DNA of 64,000 nt, from the NCBI GenBank assembly GCA_024742995.1, contig JANSXK010000001.1, forward strand, positions 186,001 to 250,000. Direction: 5' to 3'. The notes under the pieces were generated by a model. The model was given only the letters and a program-made list of their open reading frames with translations, ran no database searches and had not been told where the DNA came from. Below are positions 1-8,652 of the stretch, piece after piece (position 1 is the first letter of the stretch; each line of letters begins with the position of its first letter). Made by a program: the position numbers and the translations under genes. Source of the DNA: Gammaproteobacteria bacterium. GTDB lineage: Bacteria > Pseudomonadota > Gammaproteobacteria > Legionellales > Legionellaceae.

Positions 1-140
1 TGAAACCCTGCAGCCGAAACCAAACGTACAGCAGTGTCTTTGTGACATTCTGGACATAGTTTGTTGACGGGATCAGTCATTTTTTGCATGAGCTCGTACT
101 GATGTTGGCATGCAGAGCATTGGTATTCATATATTGGCAT
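1..140 (-). CDS. FmdB-family zinc ribbon protein (N-terminal part)
   Basis: The first 46 codons of a minus-strand gene run off the left edge. The product starts [20 protein letters not shown] and continues through a second Cys-x-x-Cys pair (LCPEC) to LVSAAGF. This is the hallmark of the small FmdB/CxxC_CxxC_SSSS regulatory zinc ribbon: two CxxC knuckles followed by a VSAAGF segment. The biochemical role of the family is not firmly known. In many gammaproteobacteria the gene sits just before aspS, so aspS may lie beyond the edge (inference). It is divergent from the acyl-CoA dehydrogenase gene, leaving about 120 bp for both promoters. Confidence 0.85.
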   Translation of the reverse strand, partial: MPIYEYQCSACQHQYELMQKMTDPVNKLCPECHKDTAVRLVSAAGF

Positions 141-262
141 TGATATTCCATAAAACAAAAGCGAATCAGCATGAGTATACCGAAAAATATCTAAAATGGG
201 TATTGTGTTGTGGGAGTGGTGAACGTTATAGTGCTGATAAATTATGTTATTGGGAAATCATT

Positions 263-1423
263 ATGTATCAGGGACTACAACATCAACTTGGAGATATTTA
301 CACACAGCTCCGTGAATCCATCTATCAATTTGCACAGGGTGATATCGCACCTTTAGCTACTGAAATTGATGCTTCCAATACGTTTCCTGAGCATCTTTGG
401 CGAAAACTCGGTGACATGGGTTTGCTGGGGATCACGGTAGATGAAGCCTATGGCGGTGCCAATATGGGTTATTTGGCACATGCCATCGCCATGGAAGAAA
501 TTTCACGTGCCAGTGCTTCCGTGGGCTTGAGTTACGGCGCCCATTCAAATTTATGCGTCAATCAAATCTATCTCAATGGCACAGAAGCACAAAAACAGCG
601 CTATCTCCCTAAATTAATTGCAGGATCTTATATTGGTGCATTGGCCATGAGTGAAGCCAATGCAGGCTCCGATGTCGTCAGTATGCAATTAGAAGCCAAA
701 CCTGATGGCAATGGCTACCGTTTATCTGGCACCAAAATGTGGATCACCAATGGGCCCGATGCACACGTGTTGGTGGTCTACGCTAAAACAGACAAAACAG
801 CCGGCAGTAAAGGCATCACCGCTTTTATTATCGAAAAAGACATGCCAGGGTTTTCTACCGCTCAAAAATTAGATAAATTAGGCATGCGGGGCTCCAATAC
901 TTGTGAATTGGTTTTCCAAGACTGCTTCGTTCCAGAAGAACAAATTTTGGGTACCGTTAACCGAGGTGTGGCAGTCTTAATGTCCGGTTTGGATTATGAG
1001 CGCACTATTCTTGCCGCAGGCCCAGTCGGCATCATGCAAGCTTGTCTAGATGTCGTCCTACCGTATATTCATGAGCGCAAACAATTTAATCAAGCCATCG
1101 GTGAGTTTCAATTGATTCAAGCTAAAGTTGCAGATATGTATACCGACATAAATGCTGCTCGTTCATATTTATACGCTGTAGCAACGGCATGTGATCAGGG
1201 TTCAGTCGGCCGCAAAGATGCTGCATCAGTCATCTTGTATACAGCGGAAAGAGCCACACAAATGGCTTTGCAAGCCATTCAAATTTTGGGTGGTAATGGC
1301 TATGTGAATGAATATCCCACTGGTCGTTTGTTACGCGATGCTAAATTATATGAAATTGGTGCGGGAACGTCTGAAATTCGACGCATGCTGATAGGTCGTG
1401 AATTGTTTTCAGAAACCGCGTAA
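263..1423 (+). CDS. Isovaleryl-CoA dehydrogenase-like acyl-CoA dehydrogenase
   Basis: This 386-residue protein has the full acyl-CoA dehydrogenase fold. It oxidises a short acyl-CoA to the enoyl-CoA and passes electrons to ETF through FAD. It matches isovaleryl-CoA dehydrogenase most closely: the segments [35 protein letters not shown] and [20 protein letters not shown] are typical. The catalytic Glu is at residue 246 (LDYERT), as in isovaleryl-CoA dehydrogenase. The C-terminal position used by medium-chain enzymes reads IGAGTSE, without the Glu. The ATG at 263 is preferred over upstream in-frame codons, because those would overlap the divergent fmdB gene and add non-conserved sequence. No other leucine-degradation genes lie alongside. 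Its 3' end overlaps the convergent TTL-like gene by 15 bp. Confidence 0.85.
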   Translation: MYQGLQHQLGDIYTQLRESIYQFAQGDIAPLATEIDASNTFPEHLWRKLGDMGLLGITVDEAYGGANMGYLAHAIAMEEISRASASVGLSYGAHSNLCVNQIYLNGTEAQKQRYLPKLIAGSYIGALAMSEANAGSDVVSMQLEAKPDGNGYRLSGTKMWITNGPDAHVLVVYAKTDKTAGSKGITAFIIEKDMPGFSTAQKLDKLGMRGSNTCELVFQDCFVPEEQILGTVNRGVAVLMSGLDYERTILAAGPVGIMQACLDVVLPYIHERKQFNQAIGEFQLIQAKVADMYTDINAARSYLYAVATACDQGSVGRKDAASVILYTAERATQMALQAIQILGGNGYVNEYPTGRLLRDAKLYEIGAGTSEIRRMLIGRELFSETA

Positions 1424-2443
1424 CGATTGAAACAATACGCCCCCATCTTTGGGAAAAGGTTGATGTGTAGCAATTGGCGTCACAAATTGTGCAACCAGTG
1501 CCTGCCAAAATGGTCCATACACTGCATTTTGTATCGGGTGGGTGCGTTCGGTAGGAAAACAAGGCCCGTGATTCACTTCTAATAACCAGGCACGTTGCTG
1601 GCAATCAAGCATGAAATCAAACCCAAAAATGGCGAAGGTACGTTCTTTTTTTGGATGATAAGCGTGTGGGAATGCTCTTTCCAAACCATCCGTCACCGCT
1701 TTTGTAATCGATTGAATCTGTGGGAACCAAGTCGCATATGCAGCCACTTCTGTTGTGGGAATTTGTACCACTGAAGACGCATGACCATCGAGATGCTCAT
1801 TGGTCAAATGTGCCGAAAGTTTTGTGAAATCTGTACTGGAATAAGGATTCAAAGCCACATTCAAATAACCATGAGGATATAGAAAGGCACCCTCTTCTTG
1901 GGTAAGCACCACAAAGAATCGCATGCTATATTTTCGTCCATCATATAAATCCGGATCCAAAATGTAGCGTTGCAACACATGAGGCCCACCCAAATGTTGC
2001 GGCAACAGGAAATGCTCTTCAATGCCAGATAAGCGATCAAAAATCTTAATATGCTGTCCATTATTCAATAACGCGGGTTTTAATATCCAAGCCAAACCAT
2101 CGACATGATCTTGAAGTATCCCACGGGTGGTATAATGTAATTCCGCAATATCACTCAGGGTAGTCGGCCATGAAAACTCATCGAAAACAAAGGTTTCAGG
2201 CATCACCATAGGGCAATACAATTGTGACATTTTAGCCAAATAATGCTTGAACTCCAGACATTCACAAGCATCTGGTGCAAAATTTAGATTACGCTCCGTA
2301 AATGCTGCTCGCCATGCCCAAGAAGTATGGCGCAAACCTGCCGCTTGCATAAATTGAACCAATTGATAATGGGTAGGAGACGTATCTTTCGAACAATGAA
2401 AACGATTTTTTTTAAATAATCTGTTTGCTAATGTCATCGTCAT
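1409..2443 (-). CDS. Tubulin-tyrosine-ligase (TTL) family ATP-grasp protein
   Basis: This 344-residue protein carries the ordered signature of the TTL family: the nucleotide lysine in [14 protein letters not shown] (about residue 120), [20 protein letters not shown], the acidic metal site IFGFDFMLD, and the terminal [11 protein letters not shown] block. TTL enzymes ligate amino acids (Tyr, Glu, Gly) to protein side chains or termini using ATP. The eukaryotic members modify tubulin; the substrate of bacterial members is generally unknown. The ATG at 2443 is preceded by GGTGG at suitable spacing; another ATG lies two codons later. The gene is divergent from trmJ and overlaps the upstream convergent gene by 15 bp. 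Origin from a eukaryote, or a role as an injected effector, is inference only. Confidence 0.75.
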   Translation of the reverse strand: MTMTLANRLFKKNRFHCSKDTSPTHYQLVQFMQAAGLRHTSWAWRAAFTERNLNFAPDACECLEFKHYLAKMSQLYCPMVMPETFVFDEFSWPTTLSDIAELHYTTRGILQDHVDGLAWILKPALLNNGQHIKIFDRLSGIEEHFLLPQHLGGPHVLQRYILDPDLYDGRKYSMRFFVVLTQEEGAFLYPHGYLNVALNPYSSTDFTKLSAHLTNEHLDGHASSVVQIPTTEVAAYATWFPQIQSITKAVTDGLERAFPHAYHPKKERTFAIFGFDFMLDCQQRAWLLEVNHGPCFPTERTHPIQNAVYGPFWQALVAQFVTPIATHQPFPKDGGVLFQSLRGF

Positions 2444-2529
2444 AAGAGCACCACCCAAAGTATATTTCTCAGTGTATATGGTGTACGATCCAGATCTCAA
2501 GACTTATTGCAAAAATATTGACAGCACTT

Positions 2530-3255
2530 ATGAAATTTGATGCCATCCGTATCATTTTGGTTGCAACAACTCACCCCGGGAATATTGGCTCTGCCGCTCG
2601 CGCGATGAAAACAATGGGGCTCAGCCGTATGTATTTGGTGAACCCTAACCTCAACCCTTACCGCAAAGCTCACGAATTGGCGTCAGGTGCGTATGATATC
2701 TTGGAATCTGCCGTGATCTGTCAAACACTAGAAGAAGCAATTCAAGGATGCCATTTGATTTGTGGCACCAGCGCCCGCCCACGTGATTTGGCTTTACCCG
2801 GTTTAACCCCTGCAGAAGCTGCTACTTTGATCAAAAAACAACCTGAAAATATGGAAATTGGACTGGTGTTTGGCCGAGAACATGCCGGATTAACCAATGA
2901 GGAATTATTGCTTTGTCACTATCATTTGCATATTCCCAGCAATCCAGAGTTTAGTTCATTAAACCTAGCTCAAGCTATCCAAATTGTTGCTTATGAATTA
3001 CGGATGCGCGCCTTACAGCCTAAAGCAGATGTTGGAACCCGTGCAGACGCAATGGCCACAAGTACAGAAACAGAGCTGTTTTATGAACATTTAGAAAAAG
3101 TACTCATTGAAATTGATTTTTTGAAACCTTCTAACCCCAAAAAATTATTACAACGCCTGAGACGATTATTTAATCGTGCACGCCTAGAATCTACAGAGAT
3201 CAATATTCTACGCGGTATTCTAACCCAAATTCAGGTGACACGTGATGAGCATTAA
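2530..3255 (+). CDS. trmJ: tRNA (cytidine/uridine-2'-O-)-methyltransferase TrmJ
   Basis: This 241-residue SPOUT methyltransferase would methylate the ribose of nucleotide 32 in the tRNA anticodon loop using S-adenosylmethionine. It starts with the family motif IILVATTHPGNIGSAARAMK and contains GLVFGREHAGLTNEE and the knot segment SSLNLAQAIQIVAYELR that binds the cofactor. The ATG at 2530 gives the usual family start (MKFDAIRIILV); an in-frame TTG four codons earlier is less likely. The end overlaps the iscS start by 11 bp, so the two genes are probably cotranscribed. TrmJ followed by an IscS-type gene is a common gammaproteobacterial order. Confidence 0.93.
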   Translation: MKFDAIRIILVATTHPGNIGSAARAMKTMGLSRMYLVNPNLNPYRKAHELASGAYDILESAVICQTLEEAIQGCHLICGTSARPRDLALPGLTPAEAATLIKKQPENMEIGLVFGREHAGLTNEELLLCHYHLHIPSNPEFSSLNLAQAIQIVAYELRMRALQPKADVGTRADAMATSTETELFYEHLEKVLIEIDFLKPSNPKKLLQRLRRLFNRARLESTEINILRGILTQIQVTRDEH

Positions 3256-4399
3256 ACCCATATATTTGGATTATATGTCGACAACACCAGTGGATCCCGA
3301 GGTGATTTCCCAGATGCTCCCCTATCTTGGCCCAGATGGTATATTTGCAAATCCCGCATCCATACAACATTTACCTGGCCAAGCAGCAGCTTCTGCTGTC
3401 GAAAAAGCGCGAATGCAGATTGCAGAAACCATTGGCGCAAGTGCTGAAGATGTGATCTTTACTTCTGGTGCAACAGAAGCCAATAATCTTGCTATTCTAG
3501 GCGCAGCTCGTTTTTACCAGCGTAAAGGGCGGCATCTGATTACCTTATCCACTGAGCACAAATCAGTTTTGGATACTTTTCAACAATTAGAACAAGAAGG
3601 CTTTGAAGTCACCTATTTATCGCCAGAACCTTCAGGCATTTTAGATTTGAACAAATTAGAAGACACCCTCCGATCTGATACCATTTTAGCCTCCATCATG
3701 CAGGTGAATAATGAAATTGGTGTCATTCAAAATATCGCAGCGATTGGCCAGATATTAGAAAACAAAGGCATCATTTTTCATGTTGACGCTGCTCAAAGCG
3801 CCGGACGTTTGGCAATAGATTTGAGTACATTAGCGGTACATTTGATGTCTTTTTCAGCCCATAAAAATTATGGGCCCAAAGGAGTTGGCGCTCTATTTGT
3901 GCGTCAAAAACCAAGAGTTCGTCTACAGGCTCTTGTTTTTGGTGGTGGTCAAGAACGTGGTTTACGTGCTGGGACGCTTCCTACTCATCAAATTGTTGGT
4001 ATGGGGGCTGCATTTGCTTTGGCTGAAACATTAAGAGAGGAAGAGCAGGCGCGTATTTTAAAGCTGAGAAATGATTTATGGCAAAATTTACAAACCATTC
4101 CCGAGATTCGCTGTAATGGCTGTCTCAGTCAGCGTATTGCCGGCAACCTCAATTTTAGTATCCAAGACATCGACGGCGAACAATTATTACCAGCATTACA
4201 TAAAATTGCAGTCTCATCAGTCACAGCCTGCGCATCAAATAGTACCCAATCTTCATATGTCTTAAAAGTATTGGGGGTTACAAATGATTTATGCAAAGCA
4301 TCACTACGCCTATCAATTGGCCGTTTTACAACAGCCGATGATTTAGATAAAAGCTTCGTTGTGTTGCGTGATGCTATTTGTTTATTACGTAAATATTAG
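3245..4399 (+). CDS. iscS: Cysteine desulfurase, IscS/NifS type
   Basis: This 384-residue PLP enzyme takes sulfur from cysteine for Fe-S clusters and tRNA thiolation. The key residues fall almost at E. coli IscS numbering: His105 (STEHKSV), PLP-binding Lys207 (FSAHKNYGPKG) and persulfide Cys329 (SSVTACASNS). The active-site loop reads SSVTACAS where IscS has SSGSACTS, so it is slightly divergent. The ATG at 3245 lies inside the 3' end of trmJ. No iscR, iscU, hscBA or fdx follows. Either this is the general desulfurase of a dispersed Isc system or it is a second NifS-like enzyme; the context does not decide. Confidence 0.9.
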   Translation: MSIKPIYLDYMSTTPVDPEVISQMLPYLGPDGIFANPASIQHLPGQAAASAVEKARMQIAETIGASAEDVIFTSGATEANNLAILGAARFYQRKGRHLITLSTEHKSVLDTFQQLEQEGFEVTYLSPEPSGILDLNKLEDTLRSDTILASIMQVNNEIGVIQNIAAIGQILENKGIIFHVDAAQSAGRLAIDLSTLAVHLMSFSAHKNYGPKGVGALFVRQKPRVRLQALVFGGGQERGLRAGTLPTHQIVGMGAAFALAETLREEEQARILKLRNDLWQNLQTIPEIRCNGCLSQRIAGNLNFSIQDIDGEQLLPALHKIAVSSVTACASNSTQSSYVLKVLGVTNDLCKASLRLSIGRFTTADDLDKSFVVLRDAICLLRKY

Positions 4400-4417
4400 T
4401 AATTCGGGAGAGCATGA

Positions 4418-4534
4418 ATGTCATCTCCTTATTGTTACTTGCAAGCGTTAGCGAAACAACCCAATTCAACCATTCAATTGTCAATGGTTCTGGATCGCTT
4501 TACGCTGTTTGCAAAGACGGATAGAAGGGATTGA
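4418..4534 (+). CDS. Possible 38-residue small protein
   Basis: A short ORF fills the gap between iscS and the transporter gene. It begins MSSPYCYLQALAKQPNST and ends FAKTDRRD. A GGGAG ribosome-binding site lies 8 bases before the ATG. Its stop codon overlaps the Shine-Dalgarno region of the downstream gene, which would suit translational coupling. An overlapping alternative reading from an ATG at 4414 gives a 36-residue Leu-rich peptide. I recognise no family. It could be a real small protein, a remnant of a longer gene, or chance. Confidence 0.35.
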   Translation: MSSPYCYLQALAKQPNSTIQLSMVLDRFTLFAKTDRRD

Positions 4535-4539
4535 AAGCG

Positions 4540-5781
4540 ATGGCAAAAAAACACTATAAAATTGTAGCGATTACTGCTGCAGGTGGCGCATTGGAGTTCT
4601 ACGACTTCACGATTTATGCTTTGTTTGCACCCTACATTAACTATCATTTTTTCGCTAACACCAGTCCATCCGGTGGTTTCATTAAAACGTTTGCTGTTTT
4701 TGCCTTAGGGTATCTGGCTCGCCCCATTGGTGGCATCTTTTTTGGTCATTTGGGCGATAAATTTGGTCGTAAAAAAGCGTTTTCTTTAGCAGTCTTGATG
4801 ATGGCAACGGCAACATTGCTCATGGGATGTTTACCCACCTATCAATCAATTGGAACAACTGCACCGGTTACCCTCATTATTCTGAGGTTGATACAAGGAT
4901 TTTCTGTAGGTGGAGAAATCCCCGGTGCTGCGGTGTTTACAGTTGAGCACGTACCCTATCGACAACGTGGATTTGCAATTGGTTGTGTGTTTATGTGGAT
5001 TACCCTCGGCAATACAATAGGCGCCGGGATGGGATTTCTTTTAACCCATCTGTTTACTCCAGACCAAATGTTAGCCTGGGGTTGGCGTATTCCATTCATC
5101 ACAGGATTCTTTTTAGGAGTTGTCAGCTACCTCATTCGAAACAAAACAATTGAAACACCCGTATTTAAAGCCATGCTAAAAAGAAATAAAATACTTCGCA
5201 CCCCTTTATTAAAAATAAAAAAACTATCCTTTGCTAAATTAGCACACGCTTTTATATTAACAGCAGTGCCTTCTGCCATCATCTCACTGTTTCTCTATTT
5301 ACCAACGTATCTTTCAAATAACATGCAACTCAATCTTTCACATTCGTACCTTATTAATTTATTGTCTTTCTTAATTTTTGGCTGTTTGACTGTAGTCTTT
5401 GGACATCTTTCAGATAGAATCAATCGAGAAAAACTATTAATGACAGGTGCTGCATTATTGTTGATCTCAACCTACCCTTTGTTCTATGGATTGAATCTAT
5501 GGGGTGAATCATTTGTCTGGGTCTTCACCTTAAGCTTTGCGCTTTTAGGAAGCATCATTAATGGCACTTATGTGGTACTGCTCACAGAATCGTTTCCTGC
5601 GAATTTACGTTATTCTGCAGTTGGACTCACGTATAGTTTGGGATACGCCATTTTTGGAGGCCTTTCACCACTCATCTTTACCTGGATGATTCACTATTTA
5701 CATAGCTCAGAAGCACCTGCACTATATATTTTGGGATGCACGATCCTGACGCTAGTCTCTACTTATAAAAAGCAAAAATAG
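4540..5781 (+). CDS. MFS transporter, metabolite:H+ symporter (ProP-like) family
   Basis: This 413-residue inner-membrane protein has about 12 hydrophobic segments. It begins with the metabolite:H+ symporter signature ITAAGGALEFYDFTIYALFA, followed by YLARPIGGIFFGHLGDKFGR with the MFS loop 2-3 motif and LIQGFSVGGEIPGAAVF. Relatives carry proline/betaine, citrate, ketoglutarate or shikimate with protons; the substrate cannot be read from the sequence. The ATG at 4540 is preceded by GAAGGG nine bases upstream. It follows iscS and a small ORF on the same strand and may be cotranscribed with them. Import of a host-derived carbon source or osmolyte is possible (inference). Confidence 0.88.
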   Translation: MAKKHYKIVAITAAGGALEFYDFTIYALFAPYINYHFFANTSPSGGFIKTFAVFALGYLARPIGGIFFGHLGDKFGRKKAFSLAVLMMATATLLMGCLPTYQSIGTTAPVTLIILRLIQGFSVGGEIPGAAVFTVEHVPYRQRGFAIGCVFMWITLGNTIGAGMGFLLTHLFTPDQMLAWGWRIPFITGFFLGVVSYLIRNKTIETPVFKAMLKRNKILRTPLLKIKKLSFAKLAHAFILTAVPSAIISLFLYLPTYLSNNMQLNLSHSYLINLLSFLIFGCLTVVFGHLSDRINREKLLMTGAALLLISTYPLFYGLNLWGESFVWVFTLSFALLGSIINGTYVVLLTESFPANLRYSAVGLTYSLGYAIFGGLSPLIFTWMIHYLHSSEAPALYILGCTILTLVSTYKKQK

Positions 5782-5931
5782 TTTCAGTAACCACTGTGTC
5801 ACATACATGTCCATTTAAAACACACTATTATAAAGACTAATGATAAAATAGTTGTTACACTGAGCGCTTTTGTGAAATAAAAGACATTTGAGCCCTGAGT
5901 AATTATGCAGGGTACAAAAAATATCATTAAT

Positions 5932-5955
5932 AGGCCAGAGCCATGTTTCTGGCCT
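5932..5955 (+). terminator. Perfect 8-bp hairpin before the 608-residue gene
   Basis: The arms AGGCCAGA and TCTGGCCT are perfectly complementary around an 8-base loop. They are followed by GCTTTATAG, not a true T run. The hairpin lies 150 bases after the transporter stop and 21 bases before the next ATG. It may be an imperfect terminator for the transporter transcript or a structured leader of the downstream gene. A weaker CCCTG/CAGGG pair lies just upstream at about 5893-5912. Confidence 0.4.
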
Positions 5956-5976
5956 GCTTTATAGTGAGCAGTAAAT

Positions 5977-7803
5977 ATGTTTGATAGATGTTTTGGTCAA
6001 AATTTAACACATAGCATCGGGCCAGAAATACTTGACGCGTCAACGTGTTCAAGCTTTTTTAAAACAGTGGCATCTGATAGTTTTGATCCGAAAGCATTGC
6101 ATGCAGTGGTGCAACCAGATAATACAGACACCATTGCAGAGACCTCCGAAACGGTTCGTTATTTTAAGTCACATCTCTCGTATGATGATGATGCATCTGA
6201 TCCAATGTCCCTTTTTAATATTGCTGCTGAAATCATGATTAAAACCAAGCAAGTTTGGCGGCTCAAACGTGAATCATTGGTTTTTTTTCAACTTTTAAAA
6301 AAATCGAATCCAAGTGAGTTTGATGCACTTTTGACAACACTCAGCATACTCAGTGATCCACAAGGTCACGCTCTTTTTTTGAAATCTCACCATATCGATA
6401 TGGTCATCACATCTTTACGCAAACAAAGAGACCTTCCTGAAAAAGCCTTGGAAAAACTGACTGAGTACCTCGGGGCGCAAGACCTAAATATAACAACCAT
6501 CCTTGCTTCGCTACGTAACGAACATAGCTCAGAGATAGAGCATCAGGCAGAAAGATACCATTTATCACATCACAATACAGTACACGCTTTTCGCATCAAA
6601 ACTCACGCGATGCACCTCATCAGAGCAAAATTATCATCGAGTCCCTGTAAAACCAATACTTTTTTACAAGATATATATGAATTTTCCATTGAATATCATG
6701 ATCACGAACAAAGGAACAAGGGTATCCATGATTGTGTTGAAGAAACTACCGCATATCGTATCACTGATTGGTTGACAACTGCACTTGACTTAGTGCGGCC
6801 TTTACCGGGTTTATTGATGAGATTTTTTTGTCCTAGACAACCCACTACTGTATCAGCTCCTTGTATTCAAAGCATACTCGATATACTGAATGACTTTATA
6901 GTGAAATTGGGGACTACTACATTATTTGTAAAGGATGCCGCGCCTGGTAAAGAACAAAATCAAATGATGGATTTATCACAGCTTTTTCTATTATTTGAAT
7001 CAACAGCGCAGAAAGCAAATATTCCCCTCTACCACCATACGAATCTTTCTTTTTTCAATGATCTAAAAGCAATCATGCTCATCACTGGTATTTGCGATAA
7101 AAACCCAACCGCACTATATGATGTTGTTGTCCTCTTGGCAAAAGAACCAACCTTATCTATGATTGCTCAATACACCGGTGAACCGTCGGTACTGATAAAC
7201 TTCTTTAATTCGCCAGATTTTCGGTCTTATTTCAATTCCAGTGATTTTCCTGAAACCTCACATCAAATTGATCAACAAGCATTCTTAACAGCCTTTGTCC
7301 CTCATCTACGCATGCGTAGTGAGCTTAGTGTAAAAAACGCAGCTTTAAGTGCTAACGCAATAAAACTAACTAACCTTATAGCCGACTGTGATAAACATCA
7401 TGCTTCTAATTCCGACCCTGCTATATTTATGGAGTGGTTTTCTAAAGCGTTCGATCCCAAAGAGATGAGACCGATATTCGAGAACTTGTTTTTTACATCT
7501 ACAGAAGATCAGCCCTGTGGATTAGAAAGAGAAAGCCGTTTCTGTGAAAGTCAAGTTGGCACCCTGATGTTTGCCCGTGACGAATTGCAAAAACTAGGCT
7601 GGCCACAAGCCATCGAGCCCACTGTCCCACGCACAGATGCACATAATCTACGTGCATTTTCGGATTTTTATCATACGCTTGATGATATACAAAAAGAAAC
7701 TCTGATAAAGGAATTGTTATTGAGTGCTATACACAATCCATCTCCCTCTCCTGATGATACCCCTGAGTCAACGCTTGAGCTTGAACGCCCTATTTGTAAG
7801 TAG
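5977..7803 (+). CDS. Unknown 608-residue protein with HD-like motif, effector candidate
   Basis: I do not recognise a full-length family. The protein is soluble and mostly predicted helical, with no signal peptide or clear transmembrane segment. One stretch resembles the metal-binding region of HD-domain phosphohydrolases and class I cyclic-nucleotide phosphodiesterases: YHLSHHNTVHAFRIKTHAMH at residues 194-213, then IEYHDHEQ at about 238-245, with a conserved-looking acidic pair (EE) at about 255. Such an order (H...H, then HD) would fit a metal-dependent phosphodiesterase fold, but the assignment is by eye. It stands alone and overlaps the convergent yqjK-like gene at its 3' end. Its Ser/Pro/Glu-rich tail and lone position suggest a secreted effector (inference). 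Confidence 0.6.
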   Translation: MFDRCFGQNLTHSIGPEILDASTCSSFFKTVASDSFDPKALHAVVQPDNTDTIAETSETVRYFKSHLSYDDDASDPMSLFNIAAEIMIKTKQVWRLKRESLVFFQLLKKSNPSEFDALLTTLSILSDPQGHALFLKSHHIDMVITSLRKQRDLPEKALEKLTEYLGAQDLNITTILASLRNEHSSEIEHQAERYHLSHHNTVHAFRIKTHAMHLIRAKLSSSPCKTNTFLQDIYEFSIEYHDHEQRNKGIHDCVEETTAYRITDWLTTALDLVRPLPGLLMRFFCPRQPTTVSAPCIQSILDILNDFIVKLGTTTLFVKDAAPGKEQNQMMDLSQLFLLFESTAQKANIPLYHHTNLSFFNDLKAIMLITGICDKNPTALYDVVVLLAKEPTLSMIAQYTGEPSVLINFFNSPDFRSYFNSSDFPETSHQIDQQAFLTAFVPHLRMRSELSVKNAALSANAIKLTNLIADCDKHHASNSDPAIFMEWFSKAFDPKEMRPIFENLFFTSTEDQPCGLERESRFCESQVGTLMFARDELQKLGWPQAIEPTVPRTDAHNLRAFSDFYHTLDDIQKETLIKELLLSAIHNPSPSPDDTPESTLELERPICK

Positions 7804-8019
7804 TTGCCATATAGCTTGTCGCAAACGTTGATAGTTGGTTTTACCTATTTGCCATCCACAAAAGAAAGACGTGGTGATGGTGGCGCAAAAATAACCGGTA
7901 TGGCAAGCAATGATTTGTGCCAAACGCAAATTATATTTTTTTGCTTTTCGTTGGTGACTTAGCAACTTTTTTTCGAGGTCTGCTAAGTTTGCTATGATTT
8001 TCGAGCGGGCGTTCGTCAT
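7768..8019 (-). CDS. YqjK-like small basic protein
   Basis: This 83-residue basic protein starts MTNARSKIIANLADLEKKLL, a heptad-like amphipathic region. A short hydrophobic stretch follows in the middle, then a basic tail. Its place as the third gene after yqjD- and yqjE-like genes matches E. coli yqjK, and the KxxxLxxLExKLLSHQRKAKKY style is similar. Sequence similarity alone is too weak to be sure. Its start lies inside the end of the yqjE-like gene, with an 89-bp overlap in another frame. Its 3' end overlaps the convergent 608-residue gene by 36 bp. The function is unknown. Confidence 0.5.
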   Translation of the reverse strand: MTNARSKIIANLADLEKKLLSHQRKAKKYNLRLAQIIACHTGYFCATITTSFFCGWQIGKTNYQRLRQAIWQLLTNRAFKLKR

Positions 8020-8371
8020 GCTGTTTTGCTCTCATATGGAGTAAATGAGCTCTGGTTTTTTCAAAGCTCATGTTTTTTAAATTATAAGCCAGGTATTTGA
8101 GCATCCCAAACATGAGAAAAAGATTCAAGATGAGCATACACCCAATACTTGCAACAATATTGTGTGTCCACAACACCATGCCATGACCTAAAAACAACAT
8201 GGTCGATAACCAAGTCGTTATCATGATAACAAACAAAAAACAAAGATTGAGGAGCAACGGGTAAATACTGAGTCCTGCAAGCTTTGTTTCTAGTTTCACA
8301 ATGGCTAGGATACTTTTGATTGCACCTACCTTATGTGAAACTAGACCTTCAACATCTTCGAATAAATCCAT
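7931..8371 (-). CDS. YqjE-like (phage-holin family) membrane protein
   Basis: This 146-residue protein has a short amphipathic N-terminus (MDLFEDVEGLVSHKVGAIKS), two long hydrophobic segments at roughly residues 34-56 and 68-92, and a very basic C-terminal tail (RPRKKVAKSPTKSKKI). This is the layout of the YqjE/DUF1469 phage-holin-superfamily proteins found next to YqjD. The start codon overlaps the stop region of the yqjD-like gene by one base, so translation is probably coupled. The family is membrane-associated and of unknown exact role; in enterobacteria the yqj genes respond to stationary phase and stress. Confidence 0.7.
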   Translation of the reverse strand: MDLFEDVEGLVSHKVGAIKSILAIVKLETKLAGLSIYPLLLNLCFLFVIMITTWLSTMLFLGHGMVLWTHNIVASIGCMLILNLFLMFGMLKYLAYNLKNMSFEKTRAHLLHMRAKQHDERPLENHSKLSRPRKKVAKSPTKSKKI

Positions 8372-8646
8372 TATTTTCTAAATAGTGCAGACAACAAAAA
8401 TCCAATACCACCAGCAATTAACACCGTAGCCACAGGATTTTTTTGTACTTGCTTCAATGCTTTATCTGAGTATTCTTTCACATTTTTCTCTGCAAGATTC
8501 ATGTGATGAGAACCATCTTGATACAATGCATGAGCTAGTTTTCTACCATCATCCAAAAAATCTGATGCAGCAGCATGGATATGCTTCGTAGATGTTTGGC
8601 GATGATGTGTTGCACCATTATGTTTTTGTCGTGTTGAAGTAGCCAC
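8371..8646 (-). CDS. YqjD/ElaB-like (DUF883) membrane-anchored protein
   Basis: The protein has about 91 residues and the DUF883 layout. A charged helical N-terminal part is followed by VKEYSDKALKQVQKNPVATV and a single C-terminal transmembrane helix (LIAGGIGFLLSALF). E. coli YqjD and ElaB anchor ribosomes to the inner membrane in stationary phase. Start choice: AAGGAG ends seven bases before a GTG at 8646, but only one base before an ATG at 8652. The GTG is therefore the better start, and the ATG would add two residues. It is the first gene of a yqjD-yqjE-yqjK-like operon. Confidence 0.75.
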   Translation of the reverse strand: MATSTRQKHNGATHHRQTSTKHIHAAASDFLDDGRKLAHALYQDGSHHMNLAEKNVKEYSDKALKQVQKNPVATVLIAGGIGFLLSALFRK

Positions 8647-8652
8647 GTTCAT

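Noticed and set aside
110-262. N-terminal extension of the acyl-CoA dehydrogenase from an ATG at 110
   Set aside because: It would overlap the divergent fmdB start at 140, adds 51 residues with no family match, and the ATG at 263 gives the usual length.
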